From contig CM069442.1 in assembly GCA_035610835.1 (NCBI GenBank), forward strand, positions 930,001-994,000: DNA of 64,000 nucleotides. The letters run 5' to 3'. The stretch comes from Ophiura sarsii. Taxonomy: Eukaryota; Echinodermata; Ophiuroidea; Amphilepidida; Ophiuridae. The notes below the pieces were generated by a model. It was not told where the DNA came from. It did not search any database and saw nothing but the letters and a program-made list of their open reading frames with translations. Of the stretch, positions 45,592 through 57,086 are shown one piece after another (within the stretch, counting starts at the first letter, position 1; each line of letters opens with the position of its first letter). The translations under genes and the position numbers were made by a program.

Positions 45592-47197
45592 ATGGCAAAG
45601 GACGTCGACAAAATAATTAAGCATGCATACGAGGAGAAATTTGGAAGACCAAAACAATTATATGTTTTGATGTCAGAGAGTGTCACACTGGGGATAATTA
45701 AAGGAATAAACAAATTATCGTTTAACGATAAATATGGACATAGACAGGAGATTGAAGCACATATCCAAGCATGTAGCCCCATCCAAGTTGTATCATCGAT
45801 ATGTTGGAAATCGATTCAACATAATGCGGGATTAGTGTACGCATACAGGAGAGAATATCTTGACTTCTTGGAGAATGTACATGGCAAGAAGAAAGGGCTT
45901 CAGGGGGCCTTGGCCCAGGTTTTGCGAGAAGCCAACTACAACATCGCGCTACACAGCCTGTGCCTTATAGGCAAACGATGTACAGGCCCCTGGCTGAAAT
46001 TCAGTGAGAACCCGTCCCTTCGTATACTAGCCATGAATGCCATGTTTCATTCTGCCAAGAATCAACTGGAAGCATGGGCAATAGACGCAACACCAATGAT
46101 ACACGGACACAACACAATATATCCTGACATAACCGTAAATGATGACCATGCAATGACCCAACTTCTCGAGACCATGGGACCTGACGATGACAGACGGACA
46201 GTTGACCTCCTGCAGAAACTCTGTCGTACACCTGCTGACGTCATCCTTAGGCAGTGCCAAGACCAGTTGCCTGGGGGTAAATTCTGGAATCCATCACAAG
46301 AACTCAAACCAAACAGGAGGCCCAGGCAACATAAGCAACCAACATCAGCGGAGAGAGGGTCTTCGCACACGTCGATAGCTACACACACAGGTGTCCAAAT
46401 GCAACAATAGGAGTCATAGAGAGCGATGTAATGCCTAAGGTGAACAAAACAATGAAATGGCTGATGGACCAAGAAGTACACACACAGGAGATCCGACTCT
46501 CTCTTGCCAAGAAGGACGCACACAAAATAATCAAAAATGATTGAATGAAGACCAAAGATGTGAAGGAGAGGGTAATTAAGAAATTAAAAGCAAAAGGCAA
46601 TAGATGGGAGAAAGGCAAGAGAAGATTCGGGACAAAATAGAACAACAAATGCAGCTGGTGTACGACTGTGGCGGACTTTGGACTTCGACCGATGACATGA
46701 CTAAACACAAATCAACATCAAAATCATGTAGAATTAAACAATATAAATGTCAAATTAATTTAAGGAAATTACTAAAGTGCAATGTAGAAAAAATATTTAT
46801 AAGTAAGGTAATTGAAGTAGAGTTAGAACATTTTGTCATTAATATGTTAGATAATCATGATGTCAATTCTATTGATCCTAATTTATGTACTCTTTTACGT
46901 GATTCAAATTATGTTGTTGGAAAATGTTTTTTGCAGCGATGGGTTGAAGAGGGTGGGACAAAAGAGTATCGTGGGAGGGTGTGTGCAGTAAATGAATTTG
47001 AGGATTATAAGATTATGTATAATAATGATAGTAATGCGTATTTTATGGATATTTGTGCTTTTGTCACTGATATAGTAGGTAAGGACGGTACTTTGGGAGT
47101 GATTTACCAATTACATTTTGATGATGATTATGTTTGTGATGTGATGATTAATGATGTGACATTCTCATTTAAAAATATTTTCATGTGCAATAAATAG
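45592..47197 (+). pseudogene. Unit 2 terminal gene region: most complete copy of the LPGGKFW/GGLWTS protein
   Basis: The ATG has A at -3 and G at +4. The first 270 codons are open: MAKDVDKIIKHAYEEKFG, CWKSIQHNAG, ANYNIALHSLCLIGKRCTGP, CQDQLPGGKFWNPSQEL. Four extra bases near 46,306 shift the frame; the continuing frame gives GERVFAHVDSYTHRCPNATI, NKTMKWLMD and EIRLSLAKK, with stops (one a CGA-to-TGA change at ~46,543). A second shift occurs near 46,595. From there the frame is open to 47,197: coiled coil, GGLWTSTDDM, then KCFLQRWVEEGG, YRGRVCAVNEF and FSFKNIFMCNK. I recall such motif order in uncharacterised proteins of cnidarians and other invertebrates, often repeat-associated. The function is unknown. 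Confidence 0.75.
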
Positions 47198-48259
47198 TAT
47201 ATAGTTATTTATAGTATATTTTTGATATGTATGTGAATTTGATATCTTGGCAGCTGGTCTGTTTCACTACACATTTTTGGAAATGAATCATAAACATCAT
47301 CATCTTACAGTATGTATTCTTCATCATCATTCATTGTCATCATGTGAATTGTTTATTACAATACATGTTTATAATGTTGTATTTCTTTTATCCTGTAGAT
47401 TGCTGGCATCTGGAATCCTGTATAGTGTAATGATGAATTTCTTTCTATTGTAGCGAACCTAGTCCGCTGTACAATTCCTACATTCTGCCCTGTTCTGGTT
47501 ATCCCATTCCTGACTGCTGCGCATTCCCTTTCCTCATATTATATGTCATAAAATAAATATTGTAAACCGCAGCACGGTGGGATAACTATATTCATGTATT
47601 ATACTAGGTAAACACTCACCACACAGTGTATAATTATCATGTATTTGTATATAATGTTACGAGCGACGATGTGTTAGAAGATGAAAATTGTACAGTGCTT
47701 CGCGTGTTGAAATAACGGGCGAGACTTCCGAATTCGGATGACTTTACTTTTTAATATCGGAAAATTACCTTTCCAATTTCCACTATATTTCATGTTTTGC
47801 AATTGCAGAACATTCAGATATATTCTTTATATACGGTAGACTTTTAGGACTTCAATAGTTACTTCTATTGCCTCCAATAGTTACTTCTATTGCCTCCAAA
47901 TTATTGGATAATCACTTACTTTGAGTACGGCATTTTTTAGAGTCCGTTGTACTGTTATTATTGTTTACATTGATGAGTCAGATTTACTTTTGTATTAGAA
48001 TTGAGGAGAGATCCTGTGAGCTTCCGTTGGTCGGATCCTATGACTTTTACCTTACATTTTATGCTTTATTGGAAAATCCACCTAATCTTAGGCCTTCAGA
48101 TTTCACATATATGTCATAAACGTTGCTAGTTTTATGGATGTAAATCGTAGGATTTTATAGAAAATCACTCTTAGAATAATTTCATAAAAGGTGACATTTT
48201 TCGTGTGTTATTGACAGTTGATTGCCGAGATTGGGGATCCTGAGGCGAAAAGTAATTAG
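47198..48259 (+). other. 3' flank and upstream region, unit 2 to unit 3
   Basis: Same sequence as 21,788-22,823, with a small local duplication of TAGTTACTTCTATTGCCTCC near 47,860-47,900. No conserved frame. Confidence 0.6.
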
Positions 48260-48470
48260 CCAATCACAAATTTTCATGCTAATGAGGTAAAACGGACCAA
48301 TCGTGAATTTTTAAGCTAATGAGCTGGAGTAAGTTTCAGCCAATCAGCGCGGGTTTTCTCTTGTGAAGTTAAGATCGCGTCGTGATTGGGTAATAGTTGG
48401 ATCCTGAGATAGTATCTCAAAATATTTTAGGCCCTATATAAGCACTCGCGGCGGGAAAATCTTTCTGCTT
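48260..48470 (+). promoter_or_regulatory. Promoter block 2 (CCAAT boxes and TATA)
   Basis: CCAAT at 48,260, 48,297 and 48,340, inverted ATTGG at 48,385, TATATAAG at 48,435-48,442. Spacing to the unit 2 stop codon is 1,238 bp. All motifs are intact, as in block 1. Confidence 0.75.
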
Positions 48471-49267
48471 TTCTGCTCCTTCGGCTGTCCTGCTGTTCTG
48501 CTGTTGTTGCTGGGTTTTCTGCTCCTTCGTCGTGTGTTGCTCTATTTTCACTCACCTTGTGGACTGTTCCCGCCGTTTTTGCGCCAGTCGTGTGCCAGAG
48601 AGAAAGTGAGATTTTCTTGCTGTAGTGTTGGTAATTATAAGTGGTGAGTGTTATAGGTCTGAATACAAAATGTGTGTTTAAATATATAATTGTAGGGCTT
48701 CGGCCTACAATTAAAAACCGTGTTAATTCAGGTTTAAGGGAGGGAGTTATTTTAGATTACTTGTGAAAGAGGGATGGGACATGATGCTGATTTTTGGAAG
48801 AGGTTTTAACCTCTCGAGAAAGGAATTATTATTTGGAAATTGTAGTTTGATCTAAAATCATCTAATTATTGACTACAAAAGTCATATAATTAGTCAGACT
48901 AACGAAAGAGGAATGATCGGTATTGCTAATAGTGTATTGTCAATCATTTGGGGAATAAGTTATAATTATAGTCACACCAACTCTGCCTCGCCATGCTGCG
49001 CAACCAATTGATACTACTAATGGATTGCAAAATTATCTCCGGAACTTATTAAAAGCATTGTGTCTTGTGTGAGTTATTTCGACTTGTAGATTCTATTTTC
49101 CTCCCAAAACCCCTCCACACTTACTTGATCATAAAGATCACATGCACCACACAACACCAACATTAGGCGAGCCAAGTGAGCCAAGACTTCTGAATTGTCA
49201 CACATCCATTGCGCTATCACTCTTTGAAGCAGAATTAAACAAAGTATCACAAATTTGTTGCATCATA
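48471..49267 (+). other. Leader and intron-like region of unit 3
   Basis: It parallels 23,031-23,850, including the TAAGTG|GTGAGT site and the LLDHKDHMHH...VSQIC segment (~49,120-49,270). Confidence 0.5.
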
Positions 49268-49655
49268 AGTGTCACAGTATTCTGAACCAATTGGCCGCAC
49301 TGAAAATGTAACATGCAATCAAATGTCACAGTAATTCGGACCAGATAGCCACTCCAAATGTCACAGTAATTCGGACCAGATAGCCACTCTGTCTATGCTA
49401 CAAACGAGTATTTTGTATGCTAAGTTGTAATGCAGTTTGTCATTACAACTAACACGTAATCATTGTATGTTATTTAATCACAGAAATTATAAATGCATTG
49501 TATTATTAATGAACCAGAATGTTTTCTGCTGTACATTACATGGATGAGTTTGCTAACTATTATGATCGATGTCTCAACAAATTCTAAATTTCAAATTATT
49601 CGCTCATTAATCTACAAAGAAATATTAGTTTTGTTATCCAAAGAATAAATAAAAT
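49268..49655 (+). repeat. M1 module, unit 3
   Basis: A complete M1. The word with TGTCACAGTAATTCGGACCA is duplicated in tandem here (49,325 and 49,357, 32-bp period). Ends at CCAAAGAATAAATAAAA and TTTTGATTG words. Confidence 0.85.
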
Positions 49656-49689
49656 TTTTGATTGATTTTGATTGTTTAGTTAATTGTGA

Positions 49690-49830
49690 AGTAGATGGAG
49701 TTGCATTCTGCCAAAAAAGGAGTCAGCCCAGGGCCTGCTAATTATACACCTGTATGAAACATCCTGAGAGGTCAGCTGGTCCCTGCTCTTTATGTAAGAA
49801 AGAAAGTTCTACTTACTGGCATGTAGTGAG
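49690..49830 (+). pseudogene. Unit 3 copy of the CSLCKKE exon
   Basis: ATGGAGTTGCATTCTGCC, then GVSPGPANYTPV before a TGA; a second frame encodes PERSAGPCSLCKKESSTYWH up to the donor GTA|GTGAGT. This is the longest of the three copies, and is frameshifted. Confidence 0.5.
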
Positions 49831-49929
49831 TGCAATCACCTCAGCATGATGATTTTGTTCAATGTGCCCCTTTCTAAAGGCAATTTCGATTGTATTTGAA
49901 AAGTTTATCGGTCGACACATTCTCGAAAT

Positions 49930-50350
49930 ATGAATCTGCCTGATGCTGACCAACCTTCAAACCAAATTTCTTGCCAACCCTCAAATCATGCTTCATTAGG
50001 ACAACCATCATTGTTCTTCTCAACATATAACTTTGCTTTTTCCCCTCATCATTCTGTGCCTGCGCAGCATTTGACTTTGCCTATTGGCAAATGAGAGTGT
50101 TGTGTATGTTCTTGTTCTTCTTCGTGGCACAATTGTGAATGCAATTTTTGAAGCGTCAATCAACTTGATCAAGACACCAATTGGTATTTGAAATTTAGAA
50201 ATTTGGAAAGAGAAGTAGTTCCGGAAAGTGACATGTGTGACAAATACCATTCATCAGTTGAATGATTTGCATATACAGAAGAATATACCATTGTTAATTC
50301 AGACATTGAGAATACATTTAAAGCTAAGTTTCAGCCATATCATAGACACC
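49930..50350 (+). pseudogene. Unit 3 exon with ECCVCSCSSSWH motif
   Basis: MNLPDADQPSNQ through VPAQHLTLPIGK stays in one frame, then a TGA replaces the Arg codon before ECCVCSCSSSWHNCE. The following NWYLKFRNLEREVVPES and CDKYHSSVE resemble the other copies. It is a decayed zinc-like exon. Confidence 0.45.
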
Positions 50351-50456
50351 TATAGCCATGTGATAATGCATCAGCTGATGAGTGCTTGGAATAAATTATA
50401 GCTTTGCTCAAGTTATGATTTTTCTTGAATAAATACGTTTGGATCGTCCAGTTTTG

Positions 50457-50768
50457 TTACATATCTTGTATTTGAATCACTGTTCCTTTTTTAATGACTT
50501 TCTTTACTTCACCCACTTCTGCATCCCCCAACTGAGCTTCTCTTAATTCCTCTTTACTGTAACTTTTGATCCAAGAGTTAGAATGTGCACCAGAGGACGT
50601 GGATACCTTGCCGCCTATCTTCAGCCCAGCTCCATACACCCACCCGATGGCTCCAGACCTAGTGGCGAAGAGGAGGACGCCAATACCTATCCCCACAGAT
50701 AACGTGAGTGGAGTTAGACTAGAAGATCCCAGGAGGCTGAGACGTTTCATTGAAGCAGTCCGGGCCAC
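50457..50768 (-). pseudogene. Possible Gypsy linker fragment, second copy (minus strand)
   Basis: Counterpart of 26,279-26,590 with the same length and SYSKEELREAQLGDAEVGEV. About seven residue differences, mostly conservative. Confidence 0.35.
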
Positions 50769-51052
50769 CTCTGTAGGTGCGTCTACCGAACTTGAAAGGA
50801 GAATGGAATACGGTTATCAACTAGAGCAGGGCCTTTGTTTTGTTGGGTCTGTAGAAGTGGTGGTATTTTTTGATGGAACAAGGTGGAGTAGGGTACAAAG
50901 GAAACTGGTGAGGGAGGAGGGGGAATTGAGATGGTGTTGTAAATGGGAGGAAGGAAGATGTACAATTATAACAATTGCCTGAAATTTGCTTAATTTGGTC
51001 TAGACATTTCAGAATAATTTTAAGTAATTTTGATATTAAAATTCTGACTAAA

Positions 51053-51800
51053 TGAGAGCTATAAAAGAAAAAAATACAAAACACTGTAAAGTTTGAACCA
51101 TTGGACTTGGGGGGGGGGGGGGGGCGGGGGACGACGACGACTGGGTGACGGCACCTAAAACTTCAAGTCCTGCCCTCAACATTGAAACCCAACCATAAAA
51201 GTGTGCAAAAAAACCAAGAACAGATCTCGGCTACTGAAAAATGTTTGGCTCAAAATGTCAGGTGGTTACTCGATTGAACAGCTGTGCCATGAACTGAAAA
51301 ATTGTTATTATAATCTTGTTTTCTTTGTTACACTTTATCACCTGCAACGATTCAAAAACACTTTGAAAAACTAATTTGTTCCAGTGCAACGCAGTTCAAT
51401 GATATTTAAACTCTCACATAGGATTGGTCTGGCATTTGTTGGTGGTATTTTTTAAAAACATTTTGGGAAATGTGCTAGCGAGTCAGACATTTTAGAGTGT
51501 GGGGAGGGGATAAGTTAGCCTCCCACAAACCGACATATGCAAAATATTTCACAAATTTTAATCAATTTAAAAAAAAATGGAAATGGGTCGGTTGAGTCGT
51601 AGAATAGCTTTTTTGTGTGCAGGATTTCTCACTCCGGTGCACAAACCAGTGGTGGACACTTTGGATTATTCAATATTTGATTGGAATTTATATGGATCGA
51701 TCATCTGGACTATGTATGTACATGAAGTATCATAAAATGTCACAGTAATTTGGACCAGATAGCTGCGCTATTTATGCTACAAGCAAGTATTTTGCTTTTC
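51053..51800. repeat. Copy of 16,228-16,408 joined to 17,281-17,850
   Basis: It joins unit 3 sequence at 51,052. It includes a 16-base G-run (51,109-51,124), where the other copy has only seven G, and ends with an M1 piece at ~51,738. Confidence 0.8.
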
Positions 51801-52060
51801 CCCCTCATCATCTTCTGTGCCTGCTCAGCATTTGAATTTGCGTCTTGGCAAAAGAGAATGTTGTGTATGTTCTTGTTCTTCTTCGTGGCACAATTGTGAA
51901 CACAATCTTTGAAGCATCAATCAACTTGATCAAGACACCAATTGGTATTTGAAATTTAGAAATTTGGAAAGAGAATTAGTTCTGGAAAGTGACACATGTG
52001 ACAAATACCATTCATCAGTTGAATGATTTGCATGAACAGAAGAATATGACCATTGTTAAT
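51801..52060 (+). pseudogene. Third copy of the ECCVCSCSSSWH exon
   Basis: VPAQHLNLRLGKRECCVCS and CSSSWHNCEHNL are in one frame; after a TGA comes NWYLKFRNLERELVLESD and CDKYH. The copy preserves the cysteine pattern best. It lacks the MNLPDADQ start. Confidence 0.45.
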
Positions 52061-52338
52061 ACATTGAGCGTACATTTAAAGCTAAGTTTCAGGCATATCA
52101 TAGACACCTATAGCCTTGTAACAATGCATCATAGGTGCTTGGAATATATAGCTTTGCTCAAGCTTTCTTGAAAAAGAACTTTTGGATCGTCCAGTTTTGT
52201 TACATGTCATGTATTTGAAATACCATGGATAGAAAGTATTGGGTTGGCACCAGAAGATCTATGTGTACTTCAATTGTGTCCTTCTTTTAGCACAGCATGT
52301 CCAATTTGAGAAAAATACATTTGAAAACTATTGTTTAC

Positions 52339-54576
52339 TAGGGCTGTCATCGACATGGCCGATGTCGACATTATGTCGACATCGGCTATTATCTCGACAT
52401 GTCGATATCAACATTGGGATGTCGATATAATTGACAACAACAACAAAAATCGTCGGTAATGATTTGAGAGAAAGAAAATAATCAGTAAAGTGATTTTCAT
52501 AATGACAATCGGCAAGAGTTGTGAAAAAAATAATATCCAATGATAGCAAACCGTTGAAAGTAATCACGCAAGTCCCCCCTCCCCCTAACCACTTACCAGT
52601 AGGTCACAGGTCACTAATAGGTATATCAAATAAGGTGGGATCGTTTCAAAAAACCCTTAAAATCGTGATACGTGTCTCTATTTTAAATAGAAGTTGTCAA
52701 AAAAACATAACATTTTTGGTATCATATTAAAGACAATTTATCCAGCTACCGAATATAAAAAGGATTAAAGCCACATGTTTAGCAACAGTGAAGTTATCAA
52801 TCTAAACGTCGATTGAGTCAGGGGTGGGACCGGTGGACGAGGAGCCGGTGGACGAGGAGCCCATAGGTTTCTACACAAAATAGTGGAAAACTAGAACTTT
52901 TGAAATTGATGCCATTTTAAAATTATACATAGGAAAGTTTTCAAACTTCTCATATGTGTTAATAACATGTGCCTGCTACTATGAATAATAATATTGAATT
53001 GTTATCTAGACATTCTCTACTGGAATATGATGTTCAATTCAGGGAGTGTTTTAATGTAAAAAACACACAGTTTTATTCATTTTATTGATTAAACAATGGC
53101 CAAATCGCAGTCTCTCTATTTCATTTGTGTGACTCTTCGGTCCTTTTCTACCCTGGGTAGTAAAACATTTAACTAAAAAAGCCAGAAGTGTTTCTTCACA
53201 GAATTGTTCATAGATTCATGAAAATTTTGCTATTTAGACCTATTTTTGACCACCCTGTATTTAAAATAAAAGGAACTTTAACGATATTCGTGTAGTTCAT
53301 TTTGATAACCATTTTCCTTTAAATTAAATAGTCCATGCTAACTTAATTTCATAGAATATTATATACAAACCTTCATTTTATGCATTATTTCATCATAATT
53401 TTAGACACCCTGTACTTTTCCTGTGAACATTTTGGGCAAGTGATTCTTAGCAAATTTGGTAGCACCTTCTGCGGTTGTTCTGATTTTGGTGACTATCTTC
53501 AGCTAAACCCTAATTGTACAAACTATCAAAATATTTTGTGAGGAGCAAAAACGATCAACTTTTTTATGTTCCACCCTATACAAATTTTACACACCCTGTA
53601 TAATTTGATTCTTTTTTGCAAAAATGAAAAACCTTGAATCATAAGCTTTCCAACGATATATAGTTTGTGGGTCATTAAGTATGTAAAACTTAAGTTTTGT
53701 CCCGTTTAATCAGATTTGGTGCATTCCTCAACATTATTAGAAGTGAAACATTTTTTTGGACCAGTTTGTGACTTCTGACCAGTATCAAATGAAATTAATA
53801 TCCATCGTATAATAAAACTTATAAGCTAAACCGCGATCCGCCACCAACATAAACAATCACTTCACTAGCACTCCTGCATACCATGCCAAGCCAGCGAGTA
53901 GCGACACGTCCGTAAAACAAAAACAAAAAGCACGTGGTTTGCACACGGCACTAGTGCATCGATGACGTGACCTGGATCAGTTCCTGGATCTGGGACTACG
54001 GAAAGCACGTGTACTAGTACGAACGTAGCAATAGCATAGGGTATATCGCAATTGGCCATTGGCTTTACCCCTGTCGTTCTCATAGTGAATGGCGAAGTAC
54101 ACTGTGTTTTATTATAAGTGAACTGCGCATTCGGGTCGCTGAGCTGGATGGTGAGTTTGTTTACTTTGTTTCGTTCTGTTTGGTTTTGACATTTTGATGA
54201 TGACATGACCAGTGAATATATAAACAGGTACCAACAGGACCAGGTTTGTGCCAGCAAAATAGTAGCCTAGCCTCGTTATTTGTGTTATTGACCGCATGTT
54301 TAAGTTTGAGATTGTTTTAAAATGATATTGTAATAAAAGAATGTAGAAAATCGGCGAATTAATTATCGTATTCAGGTATATACTAAAGTTGTTTTAACAC
54401 ATGTACAAATACTGTCCATTTACTTCGCGATATTCTCGATCTGCGGTGATATTCTATACTATCGCGGACCTTAATCGGCTTGGTATTTGGATCATAATAT
54501 GTCGACATCATGTCGATATCGAGATTCTAAAATAGCAACATGTCGACATGAAAAAAAAATCTCAATAACAGCCCTA
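52339..54576. mobile_element. Non-autonomous hAT element, 2.24 kb
   Basis: The ends TAGGGCTGTCAT and inverse ATAACAGCCCTA are flanked by TTGTTTAC (52,331-52,338; 54,577-54,584), an 8-bp duplication. Palindromic ATGTCGACAT-type words cluster within ~100 bp of both ends, as subterminal transposase sites do. No transposase ORF; the interior holds three CACCCTGTA words and AT-rich filler. Confidence 0.9.
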
Positions 54577-54584
54577 TTGTTTAC

Positions 54585-55098
54585 ATTTCCAATAATAGAC
54601 TAAATTAACTCTTAATTGGCCAATTTTATCAGGGACTTTTAACAAAACTCTGGTATGAATTATCAGAGAGTGACAATACCTAAAACATATAACAAAATAC
54701 TTTTTGTGTGTGTGTGTCAATTTTGACCATGTAACACAAATCACACCAACATGTGACATGGGACCATAACTGTTTGAAATTTGGAAAACCCAGCAACTTG
54801 TCCCTGCAATTCAATGTAGTTGTCAATGTAACACTTCATTAACAGACCGAAACCCAAATTGTTTCGAGCAGGAATAGTTAATGAAGACATGAATTTGGCT
54901 CATTTTGAAAATGAGCTCCCCCATCTCAAAAACAGGGGTGCTAAGCTCCAAAATTAGTTATCACTTCAAAATTATGAAAGACGAACAGACCAGCTTTTCA
55001 TAATAGACACAAAATATTTTACGTAAAATGAATATATCCTGAAATACCTGACATATTTGGATTTTTATGAGCTTATGAACACTTATTCTAATTTGCAG
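54585..55098 (+). other. Intron-like region before unit 3 coiled-coil exon
   Basis: From ~54,880 it matches the sequence before the exon at 20,746, but contains ~75 bp that unit 1 lacks. No ORF. Confidence 0.5.
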
Positions 55099-55250
55099 AT
55101 TACAACAGGAGAAACAGAGGACCTCCAACTAGATAAATTCAATACATCAATCTGCAAAATTCAATTGCAAAAAGATGACCAGGACAGAGAAATCGATACA
55201 AAGAAGGAAGAGCCACTCTGTCTATGCTACAAACAAGTATTTTGTATGCT
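55099..55250 (+). pseudogene. Truncated coiled-coil exon fused to an M1 piece, unit 3
   Basis: Same acceptor and frame as 20,746 (KIQLQKDDQDREIDTKKEE), then at 55,211 it switches to the M1 word CCACTCTGTCTATGCTACAA (to 55,250). This is a rearrangement junction. Confidence 0.65.
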
Positions 55251-56091
55251 AGGCTGAAATTTAGTGAGAACCTGTCCCTTCGTATACTAGACATGAATGC
55301 CATGTTTCATTCTGCCAAGAAGCAACTGGAAGCATGGGCAATAGTCGCAACACCAATGATACACGGACACAACACAATATATCCTGACATAACCGTATAT
55401 GATGACCATGTAATGACCTAACTTCTCGAGACCATGGGACCTGACGATGACAGACGGACAGTTGACCTCCTGCAGAAACTCTGTCGTACACTTGCTGACG
55501 TCATCCTTAGGCAGTGCGAAGACCAGTTGCCTGGCGGTAAATTCTGGAATCCATCACAAGAACTCAAACAGGAGGCCAAGGCAACATACACAACCAACAT
55601 CAGCGGAGAGAGGGTCTTCGCACACGTCGATAGCTACACACACAGGTGTCCAAATACAACAATAGGAGTCATAGAGAGCGACGTACCGTACAGCGATGAA
55701 ATGGCTGATGGACCAAGAAGTACACACACAGGAGATCTGAATCTCTCTTGCCAAGTAGGACTCACACAAAATAATAAAAAATGATCGAATGAAGACCAAA
55801 GATGTGAAGGAGAGGGTAATTAAGAAATTAAAAGCAAAAAGGCAAGAGATGGGAGAAAGGCAAGAGAAGGGTCGGGACAAAATAGAACAACAAATGCAGC
55901 TGGTGTACGACTGTGGCGGACTTTGGACTTCGACCGATGACGTGACTAAACACAAATCAACATCAAAATCATGTAGAATTAAACAATATAAATGTCAAAT
56001 TAATTTAAGGAAATTACTGAAGTGCAATGTAGAATAAATATTTATTAGTAAGGTAAGTGAAGTAGAGTTAAAACATTTTGTCATTTTAATG

Positions 56092-56139
56092 ACATCATGA
56101 TTATCTAACATATTAAAATATGTTAGATAATCATGATGT
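56092..56139. repeat. Perfect 23-bp palindrome at the insertion site
   Basis: 56,092-56,114 is the exact reverse complement of 56,117-56,139, separated by two bases. The right half is normal gene sequence (ATGTTAGATAATCATGATGT); the left half is an extra inverted copy, absent from units 1 and 2. Confidence 0.9.
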
Positions 56140-56141
56140 AA

Positions 56142-56736
56142 CATCATGAAATAGTTTCATCAGGAATTCAAACGAAGATTATGAATTTTTCATAGAAAAA
56201 TTCCAGAATGGAAACTTACTATTTTTTCCATACGGGTTTCAACAACTTGTCTGTTGTCTTCCTCAGTGGATTGTGTTTGATCCAGAGCTAGTGTTTCTAG
56301 TCTGTTTTTTGATGACGTCATCAGATGATGATGATGACGTACGCACCCAAAGTGCAGAGTTGAAATCCTCGGTAGCGGAACACGCAGCCAAAGAGAACCA
56401 TGTCATCCAATGGGAGGAGTCAAAAATCATAGCCAGAGACGAGACCAGAAACACCAGATGGATTCGCGAATCTATCTGGATTAGGAGGAGAGGCGGTAAC
56501 AACCAACACAAGCACCTTATGAACGGCGACGAGGGGGCTTACCAACTCAGTCACCTTTACGACCCTCTGATCCAGAGTACGTCATCATCATCATCTGATG
56601 ACGTCATCAAAAAACAGACTAGAAACACTAGCTCTGGATCAAACACAATCCACTGAGGAAGACAACAGACAAGTTGTTGAAACCCGTATGGAAAAAATAG
56701 TAAGTTTCCATTCTGGAATTTTTCTACGAAAAATTC
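56142..56736 (+). mobile_element. Penelope-like element fragment with inverted arms
   Basis: A 15-bp duplication ATAATCATGATGTAA (56,127-56,141; 56,737-56,751) encloses a foldback: arms 56,178-56,342 and 56,577-56,740 are near-perfect inverses of ~165 bp. The centre encodes the C-terminal end of a GIY-YIG-type endonuclease region as in Penelope-like elements: VAEHAAKENHVIQWEESKI, RWIRESIWIRRR, MNGDEGAYQLSHLYDPL. No reverse transcriptase remains. Confidence 0.7.
56653..56683 (+). ncRNA. Possible hammerhead ribozyme core remnant
   Basis: CTGAGGA (56,653-56,659) fits the CUGANGA core. GACAAC/GTTGTT can form stem II with a 6-base loop, followed by GAAAC (56,679-56,683). Penelope-like elements are known to carry hammerhead motifs in their terminal repeats. 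I could not place a convincing stem III and cleavage triplet, so activity is not claimed. The left arm holds the inverse at ~56,236-56,266. Confidence 0.35.
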
Positions 56737-57086
56737 ATAATCATGATGTAAATTCTATTGATCCTAATTTATGTACTCTTTTACGTGATTCAAATTATGC
56801 TGTTGGAAAATGTTTTTTGCAGCGATGGGTTGAAGAGGGTGGGACAAAAGAGTATCGTGGAAGGGTGTGTGCAATAAATGAATTTGAGGATTATAAGATT
56901 ATGTATGATAATGATAGTAATGCGTATTTTATGGATATTTGTGCTTTTGTCACTGATATAGTAGGTAAGGATAAAGGTACTTTGGGAGTGATTTACCAAT
57001 TACATTTTGATGATGATTATGTTTGTGATGTGATGATTAATGATGTGACATTCTCATTTAAAAATATTTTCATGTGCAATAAATAG

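Larger units (their letters stand above)
55252..57086 (+). pseudogene. Unit 3 terminal gene region, interrupted by Penelope-like insert
   Basis: It lacks the N-terminal part and starts at the LRLKFSENLSLRIL-equivalent. It contains CEDQLPGGKFWNPSQEL, GERVFAHVDSYTHRCPNTTI (not shifted here, unlike unit 2), then EMADG in the NKTMKWL position after a rearrangement. GGLWTSTDDV follows, with a stop (AAA to TAA) at ~56,035, the insertion at 56,142-56,736, and an open C-terminal part to 57,086 (YRGRVCAINEF, HFDDDYVCDVM). Its lesions differ from those of units 1 and 2. Confidence 0.75.

Noticed and set aside
45000..47197. A complete LTR retrotransposon starting at the tRNA-Ser block
   Set aside because: No similar sequence before 45,283 and after 47,197, no TG...CA ends, and no reverse transcriptase; only the tRNA-like block is reported.
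53240..53600. Three CACCCTGTA words as mariner termini
   Set aside because: All in one orientation with no inverse partner; not enough to call elements.
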